From Streptomyces sp. AC1-42W (GTDB lineage Bacteria; Actinomycetota; Actinomycetes; Streptomycetales; Streptomycetaceae): a stretch of DNA of 64,000 bases. Location of the stretch: assembly GCF_003248355.1 (NCBI RefSeq), contig NZ_QKWY01000001.1, forward strand, positions 310,001-374,000. The letters run 5' to 3'. The position numbers and the translations under genes were made by a program. The notes beneath the pieces were generated by a model. The model searched no databases. It was not told the origin of the DNA and saw only the letters and a program-made list of their open reading frames with translations. This document shows, piece after piece, positions 1 through 8,180 of the stretch (the stretch's first letter is position 1; each line of letters opens with the position of its first letter).

Positions 1-48
1 CTCCGCGAGCCCCTCCTCGCACTCCCGGCGCAACTTCCGCATGGACAT
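1..48 (-). CDS. 5' fragment of a small protein downstream of the EspR-like regulator (runs off the window)
   Basis: Only the first 16 codons are present. The ATG at 48 (a second ATG lies at 42) starts 3 nt after the stop of the upstream regulator, so the two are probably co-transcribed. The visible start, MSMRKLRRECEEG, is rich in Arg and Glu. In Streptomyces a helix-turn-helix protein of this type is often followed by a short toxin-like or IrrE-related protein. That identification is inference from gene order and the first residues only. Confidence 0.4.
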   Translation of the reverse strand, partial: MSMRKLRRECEEGLAE

Positions 49-51
49 GGG

Positions 52-498
52 TCAGTCCCGCTGCCCGCCGCCGGCCGGGGGCCTGCGGTCCTCGGCGTCC
101 CGGAGCAGGGACATCGCGAACTGCAGCAGCTCCGGCGGCAGCCCGTCCTCGGTCACGCCGCGACCGGCAAGCCCGCTGATCTCGCCGGTCCGCCGCTTGG
201 CCAGGAACTGCAGCCCGGCCACCACGTCGTCCACGACCTCCGACTCCTCCTTGAAGAACCGCCAGTCCACGCCGAAGCCCAGGCCGAGCGCCTTAAGGAT
301 CTCCTCGGACGGCTGGGTGACCTTGCCGGCCAGGATGTTGGAGAAGTAGCTGTGGGAGAGCGAGCCGCCCCGCTCCCTGACCAGGTCGGCGAAGAACCGT
401 CCCGAGATCCGGCGGCCGGGGAAGGTCTTCTCGACCATGTACTCGACCTTCTGGCGCAGCGTCCGCAGCTCCGGCGCGCGCTCTTCGCCGTTGTCCAT
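52..498 (-). CDS. EspR-like helix-turn-helix transcriptional regulator
   Basis: This 148-residue cytoplasmic protein has an XRE-type helix-turn-helix at about residues 20-75, including SHSYFSNILAGKVTQPSEE, where the recognition helix and following turn resemble mycobacterial EspR. A second helical segment (about 80-135, with DVVAGLQFLAKRRTG and LPPELLQFAMSLL) fits the C-terminal dimerisation region of that family. The ATG at 498 is preceded by a G-rich stretch suitable as a ribosome site. It is followed at once by the fragment at 1-48 and is divergent from the DEAD-box helicase. Its target is unknown. The family call rests on domain layout, not on a database search. Confidence 0.7.
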   Translation of the reverse strand: MDNGEERAPELRTLRQKVEYMVEKTFPGRRISGRFFADLVRERGGSLSHSYFSNILAGKVTQPSEEILKALGLGFGVDWRFFKEESEVVDDVVAGLQFLAKRRTGEISGLAGRGVTEDGLPPELLQFAMSLLRDAEDRRPPAGGGQRD

Positions 499-701
499 CC
501 GGCCCCCACGTTCACGTCCGCCGCAGACCCCTGTCCGGTTCCGGGGCGGCGCTCGATTCGGTCAACGGGCTCGTACTGTAACGAACGCCCGACCGCTGTC
601 TCATGGGCGGGAGACCGGAGATGGCGAGAAGTGGAACAGTCTCGTCGAGTGTCCGGAGCGGGCTTGCGCAAACACTCTACGTCACTGTTAACTCGAAAAA
701 A

Positions 702-739
702 CACGGGCAGGGGGCCACGAGGGGAGTCCCTTGCCCGTG
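702..739 (+). other. RNA hairpin in the helicase leader
   Basis: The arms CACGGGCA (702-709) and TGCCCGTG (732-739) are perfect complements and extend inward by four more pairs, one of them G-T, around a 14-nt loop. An A-rich run precedes the left arm (695-701) and follows the right arm. It may be the end of a short RNA or a leader structure of the helicase mRNA. Confidence 0.5.
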
Positions 740-780
740 AAAACGGTGCTGTGCCGCGGCCTCTTCCGCCGCACAGGGGT

Positions 781-816
781 GTAGCCCTTCACGACGGGGG
801 ATGCGTGAAGGGCTAC
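781..816 (+). other. Perfect 13-bp inverted repeat in the helicase leader
   Basis: GTAGCCCTTCACG (781-793) and CGTGAAGGGCTAC (804-816) are exact reverse complements around a 10-nt loop, and flanking GGG/CCC adds more pairing. It lies 350 bp before the helicase start. No T-run follows, as is usual for Streptomyces terminators. It could attenuate helicase expression or end a small RNA. Confidence 0.5.
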
Positions 817-1165
817 CCGTGCATTATGGCCCCTGCGCCCGGCAGTCATCAACTGACCGGCCGGTCAGTGTCCTTGCCCCGGCGCGCCACCGGTTGCCGG
901 TTCCCGGCAGACGAACCCGCCCGTTTCGGCCGCCCGCGACCCGTTGCCGCGCCCGCCGCCCCGGTTACCATCGAAAAGAGCCGCCCGACGCGGCACCCGG
1001 AGCCGGTCCCGTACGAAGCCCTGCGAAGGACTACGCAGGACACGGTCCGTGACCGCGCGACCGCACCCCTGCGTTCGGCTCCCTTCGACTTCGCTTCGGC
1101 TTCCTTCGACGGCGTACCGCACGCGCGACGGCACATCCCCTCGCCCCCAGACGAAAAGGTTCCGC

Positions 1166-2656
1166 TTGAACCGCGACCGCACACCCCGCTCCCACGACCG
1201 ATACTCCCGTACCCGAGGCCAGGGCGGTGCGGGCGCCGGCTCCCGAGCGGGCGGCGGCGGATTCCGTTCCCGGGGCGCGGGCCGCTCCGGCCAGGGCCGG
1301 CCGGGCCAGGGGGGCCGCCCCGGCGGCCGCACCCGCGGGCCCGTCGCCCGGCAGGGCGAGTTCGAGCTGCCGCAGACCGTCACGCCGCCGCTGCCCCCCG
1401 TCGCGGCCTTCGCCGACCTGGACCTGCCGGACGCCGTGCCGGCCGTGCTGGCCGCCCAGGGCGTCACCGAGCCGTTCCCGATCCAGGCGGCCACCCTGCC
1501 GAACTCGCTGGCCGGCCGCGACGTGCTGGGCCGGGGCCGCACCGGCTCCGGCAAGACCCTCGCCTTCGGCCTGGCCGTCCTCGCCCGCACGGCGGGCCGC
1601 CGCGCCGAGGCCCGGCACCCGCTGGCCCTGGTCCTGGTGCCCACCCGCGAGCTGGCCCAGCAGGTGACGGCCGCGCTGACCCCGTACGCGAAGCCGCTGC
1701 GGCTGCGGCTGGCCACCGTCGTCGGCGGCATGTCCATCGGCCGCCAGACGGCCGCGCTGCGCGGCGGCACGGACATCGTCGTGGCCACGCCGGGGCGCCT
1801 GAAGGACCTCATCGAGCGCGGCGACTGCTTCCTGGACCGGGTCGCGGTGACGGTACTGGACGAGGCGGACCAGATGGCCGACATGGGCTTCATGCCCCAG
1901 GTCACCCAGCTGCTCAACCAGGTCCCGCGGGACGGCCAGCGGATGCTGTTCTCGGCCACCCTGGACCGCAATGTGGACCTGCTCGTCCGCCGCTACCTGA
2001 ACGATCCGGTGGTCCACTCGGTGGACCCGGCGGCCGGTGCCGTGACGACGATGGAGCACCACGTGCTCTACGTACGCGGCTCCGACAAGTACGCCACCAC
2101 GACGGAGATCGCGGCGCGCGACGGCCGGGTGATCATGTTCCTGGACACCAAGCACGCCGTGGACGAGCTGACCGAGCACCTGCTGAACAGCGGCGTCCGG
2201 GCGGCGGCGCTGCACGGCGGGAAGTCCCAGCCGCAGCGCAACCGCACCCTGGAGCGCTTCAAGACCGGGCACGTCACGGTCCTGGTGGCGACCAACGTCG
2301 CGGCGCGCGGCATCCACATCGACAACCTGGACCTCGTCGTCAACGTCGATCCGCCCGGCGACCACAAGGACTACCTGCACCGGGGCGGGCGCACCGCGCG
2401 GGCCGGGGAGTCCGGCAGCGTCGTCACGCTGGTGCTGCCCAGCCAGCGCCGCGAGATGACCCGGCTGATGGCCGACGCGGGCATCACCCCGCACATCGCG
2501 GAGGTCCGCTCCGGCGGGGAGGAGCTGAGCCGGATCACCGGCGCGCAGGCGCCCTCCGGCGTGCCCGTCACCATCACCTCCCCGCCCTCCGAGCGCACCG
2601 GGCGCGGCTCCTCGCGGGGCGGCCGGGTCAGGTCCAGAGCGCCTCGGCGAGCGTGA
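1166..2656 (+). CDS. DEAD-box ATP-dependent RNA helicase
   Basis: This 496-residue SF2 helicase would unwind or remodel RNA using ATP. The N-terminus (about 1-65) is a Gly/Arg-rich disordered tail typical of RNA-binding extensions. The core motifs appear in order: Q-motif region, motif I GRTGSGKT, Ia PTRELAQQ, Ib TPGR, II DEAD, III SAT, V VATNVAARGIHI and VI HRGGRTARAG. Motifs V and VI are slight variants of the usual TDVAARG and HRxGRTGR. I place the start at TTG 1166 because AAAGG lies just upstream and the protein then begins MNRDRTPRS, as in related proteins; no upstream in-frame ATG has a good ribosome site. The 3' end overlaps the convergent crcB gene by 29 bp. Confidence 0.9.
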   Translation: MNRDRTPRSHDRYSRTRGQGGAGAGSRAGGGGFRSRGAGRSGQGRPGQGGRPGGRTRGPVARQGEFELPQTVTPPLPPVAAFADLDLPDAVPAVLAAQGVTEPFPIQAATLPNSLAGRDVLGRGRTGSGKTLAFGLAVLARTAGRRAEARHPLALVLVPTRELAQQVTAALTPYAKPLRLRLATVVGGMSIGRQTAALRGGTDIVVATPGRLKDLIERGDCFLDRVAVTVLDEADQMADMGFMPQVTQLLNQVPRDGQRMLFSATLDRNVDLLVRRYLNDPVVHSVDPAAGAVTTMEHHVLYVRGSDKYATTTEIAARDGRVIMFLDTKHAVDELTEHLLNSGVRAAALHGGKSQPQRNRTLERFKTGHVTVLVATNVAARGIHIDNLDLVVNVDPPGDHKDYLHRGGRTARAGESGSVVTLVLPSQRREMTRLMADAGITPHIAEVRSGGEELSRITGAQAPSGVPVTITSPPSERTGRGSSRGGRVRSRAPRRA

Positions 2657-3002
2657 CGCCCGCGAAGGCCGCGCCGAGCCCCACGGCCACGCTCGCCACG
2701 GCGTTGGCCGCCGCGTAGAGCCGGGCCCCGTCCTGCGCCAGCCGCAGCGTCTCGTAGCTGAACGTGGAGTACGTGCTCAGCGCCCCGCAGAACCCGGTGC
2801 CGAGCAGCAGCCGCAGCTGGGAGGAGGCGGCCCCGGCCGCCGCCGCGCCGGTCAGCAGCCCCAGCACCAGGCAGCCGGCCATGTTGACGGTGAACGTCCC
2901 CCACGGGAAGACGGTGTCGTGGCGGGACTGCACGGCCCGGTCGGTCAGATAGCGCAGCGGGGCGCCGACGGCCGCGCCGGCGATCACCAGGAGCCAGTTC
3001 AC
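2628..3002 (-). CDS. crcB: Fluoride channel subunit CrcB/Fluc (second copy of the operon)
   Basis: This 124-residue protein has four hydrophobic segments and the family signatures GAPLRY near the N-terminus, FPWGTFTVN in helix 2 and [15 protein letters not shown] in helix 3 with the Phe/Ser/Thr pore residues. CrcB/Fluc dimers export fluoride across the membrane. The GTG start at 3002 overlaps the stop of the DUF190 gene (GTGA), so translation is coupled. Gram-positive bacteria often encode two CrcB proteins that pair as a heterodimer; this copy and the one at 3385-3834 fit that pattern. The 3' end overlaps the end of the helicase gene on the other strand. Confidence 0.93.
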   Translation of the reverse strand: MNWLLVIAGAAVGAPLRYLTDRAVQSRHDTVFPWGTFTVNMAGCLVLGLLTGAAAAGAASSQLRLLLGTGFCGALSTYSTFSYETLRLAQDGARLYAAANAVASVAVGLGAAFAGVTLAEALWT

Positions 3003-3388
3003 CGCCGCTCCTCCGGTATGCCGGGGGCCCCGGTGCGCACGATCTCGCAGGCGTCCAGCGTGACCGTGCGGCCGCCGGTCAGCTCCGCGATCCGCGGCAG
3101 GAACGCGCGTACGGCCGCCTCCGCGTCCACGATGACCACCGCCACCGGCAGGTCCTCGCTCAGCGAGAGCAGCCGCTGGGTGTGGATCATCGAGGAGGCG
3201 CCGAAGCCCTCGATGCCCCGGAACACGCTCGCCCCGGCAAGCCCGGCGGCATGCGCCCGGTGCACGATCTCCGTGTAGAGGGGCCGGTGGCGCCAGGTGG
3301 CGGACTCGCCGACGAGGACGGTCAGCCGCAGCCCCGGTCCGGTGGCCGGGGTTCCGTCTGTAGGGGGCATGTCCGCTGTGGTGGTCAT
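2999..3388 (-). CDS. DUF190 family protein (CrcB-associated)
   Basis: This 129-residue soluble protein has a ferredoxin-like/PII-like fold signature: RLTVLVGES, then [21 protein letters not shown], then [15 protein letters not shown], which is characteristic of DUF190. DUF190 genes are frequently found with or fused to crcB and are thought to regulate or assist fluoride export, but the biochemical role is unproven. The ATG at 3388 overlaps the stop of the upstream crcB (ATGA), and its own stop overlaps the next crcB (GTGA), so the three genes form a tightly coupled unit. An N-terminal extension of about 20 Thr/Pro-rich residues precedes the domain. Confidence 0.88.
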   Translation of the reverse strand: MTTTADMPPTDGTPATGPGLRLTVLVGESATWRHRPLYTEIVHRAHAAGLAGASVFRGIEGFGASSMIHTQRLLSLSEDLPVAVVIVDAEAAVRAFLPRIAELTGGRTVTLDACEIVRTGAPGIPEERR

Positions 3389-3834
3389 GTCTGCCTCCAC
3401 GCCAGTGCGCGGCGCGTCAGCCACACCGCGCTCCACACCGCCGCGAGGGCCGCGAGCAGCGTCACTCCCAGATAGGCCAGCCCGGTGCCGGCCCGCCCCT
3501 TCGCCACGAGGCGTTCGATGTCCACCGCGTACGTGGAGAAGGTGGTGAACCCGCCGAGCACCCCGGTCCCGAAGAACGGCCGCACCAGCCGGTGCGCCGC
3601 CCACGCCTCGGTGATCACCACCATGAACACGCCGATCACCGCGCAGCCGATCACATTGACGACGAGCGTCGCCCAGGGGAAGCCGCCGGCCCCGGTGGGC
3701 CACAGCAGGGACGCCCCGTACCTCGCGGACGCCCCGACCGCGCCGCCGAGCGCGACGACGGCGACGATCGCGGTCTGCGGGTTGCCGGTGCGGGGGCCGG
3801 TTCTCGTGCCGGTGCCGGTGCTGGTGCCGGGCAT
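3385..3834 (-). CDS. crcB: Fluoride channel subunit CrcB/Fluc (first copy of the operon)
   Basis: This 149-residue protein is longer than its partner because of an N-terminal Thr/Gly-rich tail of about 22 residues. It shows the CrcB hallmarks [24 protein letters not shown] and [15 protein letters not shown] across four membrane segments. The ATG at 3834 has AGGAG 4 nt upstream. It heads the crcB-DUF190-crcB operon. A charged tail with tandem Arg follows the last helix. I looked upstream for a fluoride riboswitch and saw no recognisable one. A CrcB heterodimer with the other copy is inferred from family knowledge. Confidence 0.92.
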   Translation of the reverse strand: MPGTSTGTGTRTGPRTGNPQTAIVAVVALGGAVGASARYGASLLWPTGAGGFPWATLVVNVIGCAVIGVFMVVITEAWAAHRLVRPFFGTGVLGGFTTFSTYAVDIERLVAKGRAGTGLAYLGVTLLAALAAVWSAVWLTRRALAWRQT

Positions 3835-4152
3835 ACGTCTCCTACCTGCCGGGGCGCCCGCCGGGCGCGGGCGCGCTTCTGCGCAAGTAGGGACCGTTGG
3901 CGGGCGCGTTTCGGCGTCCGCGGTTCGGGTACGGCGGGCCCCACCGCCGCGCAGCGGCCGCACGGGCCCCTGCTGCCCCCAGGATATCGCCGGGCCACGG
4001 AGGACCGGACCGCGGAGGACCGGGGCCACGCAGCGCCGGACCGCGCGGCCGCTGTCTTCCCCGGCGCACCGCCCTTATTCCGGCAGCGGCCCGTTTTCAC
4101 CCGATCGGCCACCTCGCCTGCGGGCCGGGCGGTGAAGCCGCAGGGTGGAGCC
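3835..4152. other. 318-bp divergent intergenic region, crcB operon / amidase
   Basis: The region is extremely GC-rich and has no ORF with a convincing start. It must hold the promoters of both flanking transcripts. I see no clear promoter hexamers, riboswitch or long inverted repeat. Confidence 0.5.
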
Positions 4153-4944
4153 ATGTGGCCCCACCGAATATGGCTGGGTGCCGCGGTCCTCCCGCTGGCC
4201 CTGCTGGTGCCGCGGGACGCCCCGGTGCCCCACATCCTGGCCGAGCCGCCCCGTACCGCTTCCCACCCGCGGGCGGCCGCCGCCCCGCAGCCCGTCGTCG
4301 TCAGCCGGGCGGCCTGGCACGCGGACGAGTCCATCGTCCGGGAGCACGCCTCCTACACGGGCGCCGTGCGGGCGGTCTTCATCCACCACACGGGCGAGAC
4401 CAGCGACTACGACTGCGCCGAGGCGCCCGAGCTGATCCGCAACGTCGAGGAGGCCCACATCAACGGCCGGGGCTGGGACGACATCGGCTACAACTTCCTG
4501 GTCGACCGCTGCGGCACGATCTACGAGGGCCGCGCGGGCGGCATCACCCGCTCCGTGCGCGGCGCGCACACCACCGGCTTCAACGCCGACAGCGTGGGCA
4601 TCGCGGTCCTCGGCGACTACCACGACGGGGAGAGGGTCCCGGCCGCCGTCGTCCGCTCGCTGGCCGCCCTCGCGGCCTGGAAGCTGCTGCCGGGCGAGGA
4701 CCCGCGCGGCAAGGTGCGCCTGCGCTCCACGAACGACGCGAGCCGCTACCCCAAGGGCGAGGTGGCCGTCCTGAACGTCATCTCCGGCCACCGCGACACG
4801 TACAGCACGCGCTGTCCCGGCCAGGCGCTGTACGACGAGCTGCCGGAGATCCGGTCGATGGCGGCGGCCATGCGCGAGGCGGCCGGGCGCGACGGGGAAG
4901 CGGCCACGGAGGACGCCGGCAACCGCCACGGCTCATCGCACTAG
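4153..4944 (+). CDS. Secreted N-acetylmuramoyl-L-alanine amidase, PGRP/Amidase_2 family
   Basis: This 263-residue protein has an N-terminal signal sequence (MWPHRIWLGAAVLPLALLV) followed by a PGRP domain. It would cleave the bond between muramic acid and the stem peptide outside the cell. Visible features are RAAWHADES, the first zinc ligand in VFIHHTGE, GWDDIGYNFLVDRCG with the conserved Tyr, YEGRAGG, and the later ligands in HTTGFN and SGHRDTYSTRCPG. Two Cys residues near SDYDC and DRC could form the small-loop disulfide found in PGRPs. ATG 4153 has GGTGGAG upstream. The C-terminal 30 residues are Ala/Glu-rich and probably disordered. There is no separate cell-wall-binding domain. Confidence 0.88.
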   Translation: MWPHRIWLGAAVLPLALLVPRDAPVPHILAEPPRTASHPRAAAAPQPVVVSRAAWHADESIVREHASYTGAVRAVFIHHTGETSDYDCAEAPELIRNVEEAHINGRGWDDIGYNFLVDRCGTIYEGRAGGITRSVRGAHTTGFNADSVGIAVLGDYHDGERVPAAVVRSLAALAAWKLLPGEDPRGKVRLRSTNDASRYPKGEVAVLNVISGHRDTYSTRCPGQALYDELPEIRSMAAAMREAAGRDGEAATEDAGNRHGSSH

Positions 4945-4956
4945 TGCGAAACTCAC

Positions 4957-4984
4957 TTGACGCTAGTGCATAGGCCGTTAGGCT
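4957..4984 (+). promoter_or_regulatory. Candidate promoter of the GNAT gene, leaderless type
   Basis: TTGACG (4957-4962) and TAGGCT (4979-4984) are spaced 16 bp apart and end 7 nt before the ATG at 4992, so transcription would begin at or next to the start codon. A direct repeat CTAGTGC (4941-4947, 4963-4969) flanks the -35 box. Confidence 0.6.
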
Positions 4985-4991
4985 TCCGGTC

Positions 4992-5573
4992 ATGCCCGCA
5001 AAGAGCCCGCACCCCGTGATCCTGACCGGCCGCCATGTCCGCCTGGAACCGCTCACCCCCGCCCACCTGGACGACCTCTTCGCCGCCGGCGGCAACGACG
5101 ACGACGTCTGGCGCTGGCTCGGCACCCCGGCCCCGCGCACCCCGCAGGACCTGGAAGCCACCCTGACCGCCCTGCTCGCGGACCCGGCCTACCTCCCCTT
5201 CGCCGTCATCCACCTGGAGACCGGGCGGGCGGTCGGCTGGACCACGTACATGGACATCGACGTGGCGAACGAGCGCCTGGAGATCGGCTGGACCTGGTAC
5301 GGGCGCGCGTACTGGCGGACCGCCGTCAACACGGAGACCAAGCTCCTGCTGCTGACCCACGCCTTCGAGGACCTGGCCATGGGCCGCGTCCAGCTCAAGA
5401 CGGACCACCTCAACCACCGCTCCCAGGCCGCGATCGCCCGCCTGGGCGCCCGCCGCGAGGGCACCCTCCGTCGGCACCGCCGCCGCCAGGACGGCACCTG
5501 GCGCGACACGGTGTACTTCTCGCTCCTCGCGGACGAGTGGCCGGCGGCGAAGGCGAACCTGGCCGCCCGATAA
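4992..5573 (+). CDS. GNAT family N-acetyltransferase (RimJ/RimL-like)
   Basis: This 193-residue single-domain acetyltransferase would transfer acetyl from acetyl-CoA to an amine. It begins with the RimJ/L pattern GRHVRLEPLTPAHLDDLF, has the central strand EIGWTWYGRAYWRT with the acetyl-CoA-binding turn just after it, and ends with HLNHRSQAAIARLGARREGTLRRHR, a hallmark of this branch. The substrate is not predictable. There is no ribosome site; the promoter boxes sit immediately upstream, so the mRNA is probably leaderless. It stands alone, downstream of the amidase. Confidence 0.85.
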   Translation: MPAKSPHPVILTGRHVRLEPLTPAHLDDLFAAGGNDDDVWRWLGTPAPRTPQDLEATLTALLADPAYLPFAVIHLETGRAVGWTTYMDIDVANERLEIGWTWYGRAYWRTAVNTETKLLLLTHAFEDLAMGRVQLKTDHLNHRSQAAIARLGARREGTLRRHRRRQDGTWRDTVYFSLLADEWPAAKANLAAR

Positions 5574-5612
5574 TGCGGTGATCGCGCGCGGCCGACCCGG
5601 CACACTGATCCG

Positions 5613-6392
5613 ATGCAGCCAGAGGAAGAGCCGTTGTCCGGCGGGAACGTCAGCCAGGGAGTCGTTCGCGTCGGAGACACCGTCCGGCGTCCTGCCGGAC
5701 CATGGACCCCGGCGGTCCACGCCCTGCTCACCCACCTGCACGAGGTGGGATTCCGGGCGGCACCCCGCCCGCTGGGCATCGACGACCAGGGGCGCGAGGT
5801 CCTGACCTTCATGCCGGGACACATGATCTGGCCCGACCGGTTCTCCCACCTGGACCCGGCTCCCCGGCTGGCCCGCGTCGCCCGGCTGATCCGGGAGTTC
5901 CACGACGCGGTCCAGGGCTTCAGCCCACCGCCCGACGCCCGCTGGCAGCAACTGATCCCCGCCGAGGGCGCCGACATCATCGCCCATCACGATCTGGCGC
6001 CGTGGAACCTCGTCATCGGGGACGACACCCAGTGGGCCTTCATCGACTGGGACTGCGCGGGCCCCGGCTCCCGCCTGTGGGACCTCGCCTACGCCATCCA
6101 CGGGTTCATACCGATGTCCGCAGACCCCGAGTGGCAGCGCCGGGACGCCGCGGACCGGCTCGCGGTCTTCGTCAACGCCTACGGCCTCGACGAAGCGGAA
6201 CGCCGCGAACTGGTCCCGCTGCTGGCCCGACGTACGCGTTCCATGCACGACTTCCTGCGCGACCAGGCGGCCCTGGGCACGCAGCCCTGGTCGAGACTCT
6301 GGGCAGAGGGCCACGGCGACGTCTGGCGCAACGACGCCGACTACATCGAACAACGCGCACACGAGTGGACCGAGGCCCTACTGACCTACTGA
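5613..6392 (+). CDS. Aminoglycoside/choline-kinase-type phosphotransferase (APH family)
   Basis: This 259-residue protein has the C-terminal lobe of the APH/choline kinase fold: catalytic loop AHHDLAPWNLVIG (HxDxxxxN) and metal-binding FIDWD. The N-lobe is short; GGNVSQGVVRVGDTVRRP looks like a reduced nucleotide-binding hairpin, and the usual invariant Lys is not obvious. This is common in small uncharacterised APH proteins of actinobacteria. A small-molecule kinase role is inferred and the substrate is unknown. ATG 5613 is the first in frame. The gene follows the acetyltransferase by 39 nt and may share its transcript. Confidence 0.82.
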   Translation: MQPEEEPLSGGNVSQGVVRVGDTVRRPAGPWTPAVHALLTHLHEVGFRAAPRPLGIDDQGREVLTFMPGHMIWPDRFSHLDPAPRLARVARLIREFHDAVQGFSPPPDARWQQLIPAEGADIIAHHDLAPWNLVIGDDTQWAFIDWDCAGPGSRLWDLAYAIHGFIPMSADPEWQRRDAADRLAVFVNAYGLDEAERRELVPLLARRTRSMHDFLRDQAALGTQPWSRLWAEGHGDVWRNDADYIEQRAHEWTEALLTY

Positions 6393-6414
6393 CCGACTGA
6401 GGGCCACCGGCCTC

Positions 6415-6633
6415 CTACCGCACGTCGAAACGTCCGGCGCCGGCGGCGGTGGCGAACGCGGACAGCGCGGTGCGGGCGAGCAGCAGCGCGGGCCCGTGCG
6501 GGTCCTTGCTGTCGCGGACGGCGACGGTTTCGTCATCGACGATGCCGCACTCGACGCACTGTGCACCGGTGTCGCTGTACGAGGACTTCCACCAGGTCAG
6601 GGGAAGGGCGGAGGCGTCGGGGGTGCTGCTCAT
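6415..6633 (-). CDS. DUF397 domain protein
   Basis: This 72-residue protein is a typical DUF397 domain: LTWWKSSYSDTGAQCVECG, then VAVRDSKDPHGPALL, then a short Ala-rich helix. DUF397 proteins are small partners encoded beside DUF5753-type helix-turn-helix regulators across Streptomyces and belong to the same regulatory circles as the WhiJ system. The ATG at 6633 overlaps the stop of the regulator (ATGA), so the two are co-translated. It probably acts as a protein-protein partner of that regulator. Confidence 0.93.
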   Translation of the reverse strand: MSSTPDASALPLTWWKSSYSDTGAQCVECGIVDDETVAVRDSKDPHGPALLLARTALSAFATAAGAGRFDVR

Positions 6634-7493
6634 GTGCTTTTCCTTATCTCTGTGATCAGTTTCATCGACGCCTCGACGGAGAGCGCAGCGGAAGTCAACC
6701 GCTGCCAGGCGTCCCGGTGCGCAGCCACCTTGTCACTCTCCTCGACGTAGAGGGCCGAGGTCAGGCCTTCGGTGTGGACGACGTCCAGGTCAGCATGCGC
6801 GCCGAAGCCGAGAATGGTGAAACTGCCCAACTGACCCACGTGCAAGGGTGCGTTCGAGGGAAGCACCTGTAGGTTGACATTCGGGCGCTTTCCCATGGTG
6901 AGTAGCCGTCCGAGCTGTTCATGCATCAGGCCCTCAACGCTCGATGAAGATCGCAGAGCACCCTCGGCGATGATCGCCCACAGGGCGAGTGGGTCCTCGC
7001 GAGTGAGAACCGCCTGCCGTGCGAGTCGTACTTCGACCAAGGCGTCAACGCGAGCCTCGATGGCTTCGGACATCGCCGTCGCGTGGATGATCTCGCGAGC
7101 GTACTCGGCGGTATGCAACAGGCCGGGAATGGCTCCTACGTTCCACGCCGAGACCGATTCGGCCTCGGCTTCGAGACTGATCAGGTCCTCGTATACCGGC
7201 GTGACAACGCCTCGGTACGAGTGCCACCAACCCCGCTGAGCCCCTTCCTTGGTCAGCATCAGCAGCGCCGCGCGCAGTTCGTCGGTCACCTCGCGCCCGA
7301 TCTCCGCGTACAGATCGAGCAGGGCGTCGATGTCCTTGGACTTGGCGGCGCTGCGAGCTGTCTCGATCCGCGACAGCTTCGAGTAGACGAACTGGCCCTT
7401 GGATCGCTCCGCGACCTCTTCGAGGGTGAGTTCACCGCGCAGCGCGCGCAACTTCGCACCGAGGCGCCGACGGCGCACTGTAGGCGCACTCAC
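6630..7493 (-). CDS. Helix-turn-helix regulator with DUF5753 domain (WhiJ-like)
   Basis: This 287-residue regulator has an XRE helix-turn-helix in residues 5-65 (LGAKLRALRGELTLEEVAE, then KLSRIE) and a C-terminal DUF5753 ligand-like domain containing GLLHTAEYAREII and EGALRSSSS. I chose GTG 7493, which has GGGGAGG 8 nt upstream, over longer in-frame openings that run into the divergent gene. It is coupled to the DUF397 gene and divergent from an RsbW-like ATPase, the classic three-gene arrangement in Streptomyces. These sets influence development and antibiotic onset in model species; the target here is unknown. Confidence 0.9.
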   Translation of the reverse strand: MSAPTVRRRRLGAKLRALRGELTLEEVAERSKGQFVYSKLSRIETARSAAKSKDIDALLDLYAEIGREVTDELRAALLMLTKEGAQRGWWHSYRGVVTPVYEDLISLEAEAESVSAWNVGAIPGLLHTAEYAREIIHATAMSEAIEARVDALVEVRLARQAVLTREDPLALWAIIAEGALRSSSSVEGLMHEQLGRLLTMGKRPNVNLQVLPSNAPLHVGQLGSFTILGFGAHADLDVVHTEGLTSALYVEESDKVAAHRDAWQRLTSAALSVEASMKLITEIRKST

Positions 7494-7736
7494 TTCTTTG
7501 CCCTCCCCTTTGGTGGCGTGCTCGACAGTCTGCCGCGATGGCTCATCGCCTGTCACCTGCGTACTTCGCACTGGTGTCCAACCTTCTATCCCTGAGTGTA
7601 AATTTCTATATTCTCGTGATTGTGCTTGCACGGAGAGTGCCGTGAAGAGCACTCTGGTGTGACGACAGATCGCAGCTTCTTGGAGTGTGCGACAGCACTT
7701 ACGCATGCTCTGACGCTCACCCGTGAGGGGATACGC

Positions 7737-8180
7737 ATGATCGAGCAATGGCGGGCCTCTACGTCCGCTCTCTGTGCACCTCCCGTTGGTCCGCCGCGCG
7801 TTCTGTTACTCGCTGGCGAGCCTCAATCGGCCAAGGCTGCAAGGGATTTCGCGCGTGAGTTCGTCTCGTACCACGTTCCGGGTGTATCCGGGGATTACGT
7901 CGAGACCGTCGTCCTGATCGCCTGCGAACTCGTCACCAACTCGATCCGCTACGGCACCGAACCCGGCGACTCCGTACGGGTCGTGCCCGACGCGGATGAC
8001 GCGCGTACGCGCATCGAGGTCCACGACCCCGTGCGCAGACATCCACGTCTCCGGCCCGTCTCCTGTGAACGGGAGCGAGGGCGTGGCCTGGTCCTTCTCG
8101 ACGCTCTGTGCCCCGGTGCCTGGGGGGTTTACGACATCCCGTTCGGCAAGTCCGTATGGGCGGAGGTGAAGGCGCCGTGA
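7737..8180 (+). CDS. RsbW-like ATP-binding regulatory protein (HATPase_c fold)
   Basis: This 147-residue protein resembles anti-sigma-factor kinases: after a variable N-terminus it has AARDFAREFVSYH, the N-box VVLIACELVTNSIRYG with the Mg-ligating Asn, and the G-box-like GRGLVLLDALCPGAWGV. The ATG at 7737 has GAGGGG 6 nt upstream. It is divergent from the HTH/DUF397 pair, and such ATPases are usually its functional companion. Whether it phosphorylates an antagonist or only binds a partner cannot be read from sequence. It is coupled by GTGA to the next gene. Confidence 0.88.
   Translation: MIEQWRASTSALCAPPVGPPRVLLLAGEPQSAKAARDFAREFVSYHVPGVSGDYVETVVLIACELVTNSIRYGTEPGDSVRVVPDADDARTRIEVHDPVRRHPRLRPVSCERERGRGLVLLDALCPGAWGVYDIPFGKSVWAEVKAP

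Larger units (their letters stand above)
499..1165. other. 667-bp divergent intergenic region
   Basis: There is no convincing gene between the EspR-like regulator and the helicase. Open frames here lack typical third-position GC and a plausible start. The region holds two strong hairpins (702-739 and 781-816) oriented into the helicase leader, and a relatively AT-rich patch around 660-710 that could carry promoters. Confidence 0.6.

Noticed and set aside
865..1971. Minus-strand open frame over the helicase leader and 5' half
   Set aside because: Arg/Ser-rich low-complexity translation with no start signal; the opposite strand carries all DEAD-box motifs.
3835..4152. Fluoride riboswitch upstream of crcB
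   Set aside because: I could not find the conserved aptamer sequence or its pseudoknot-forming segments on the transcribed strand.
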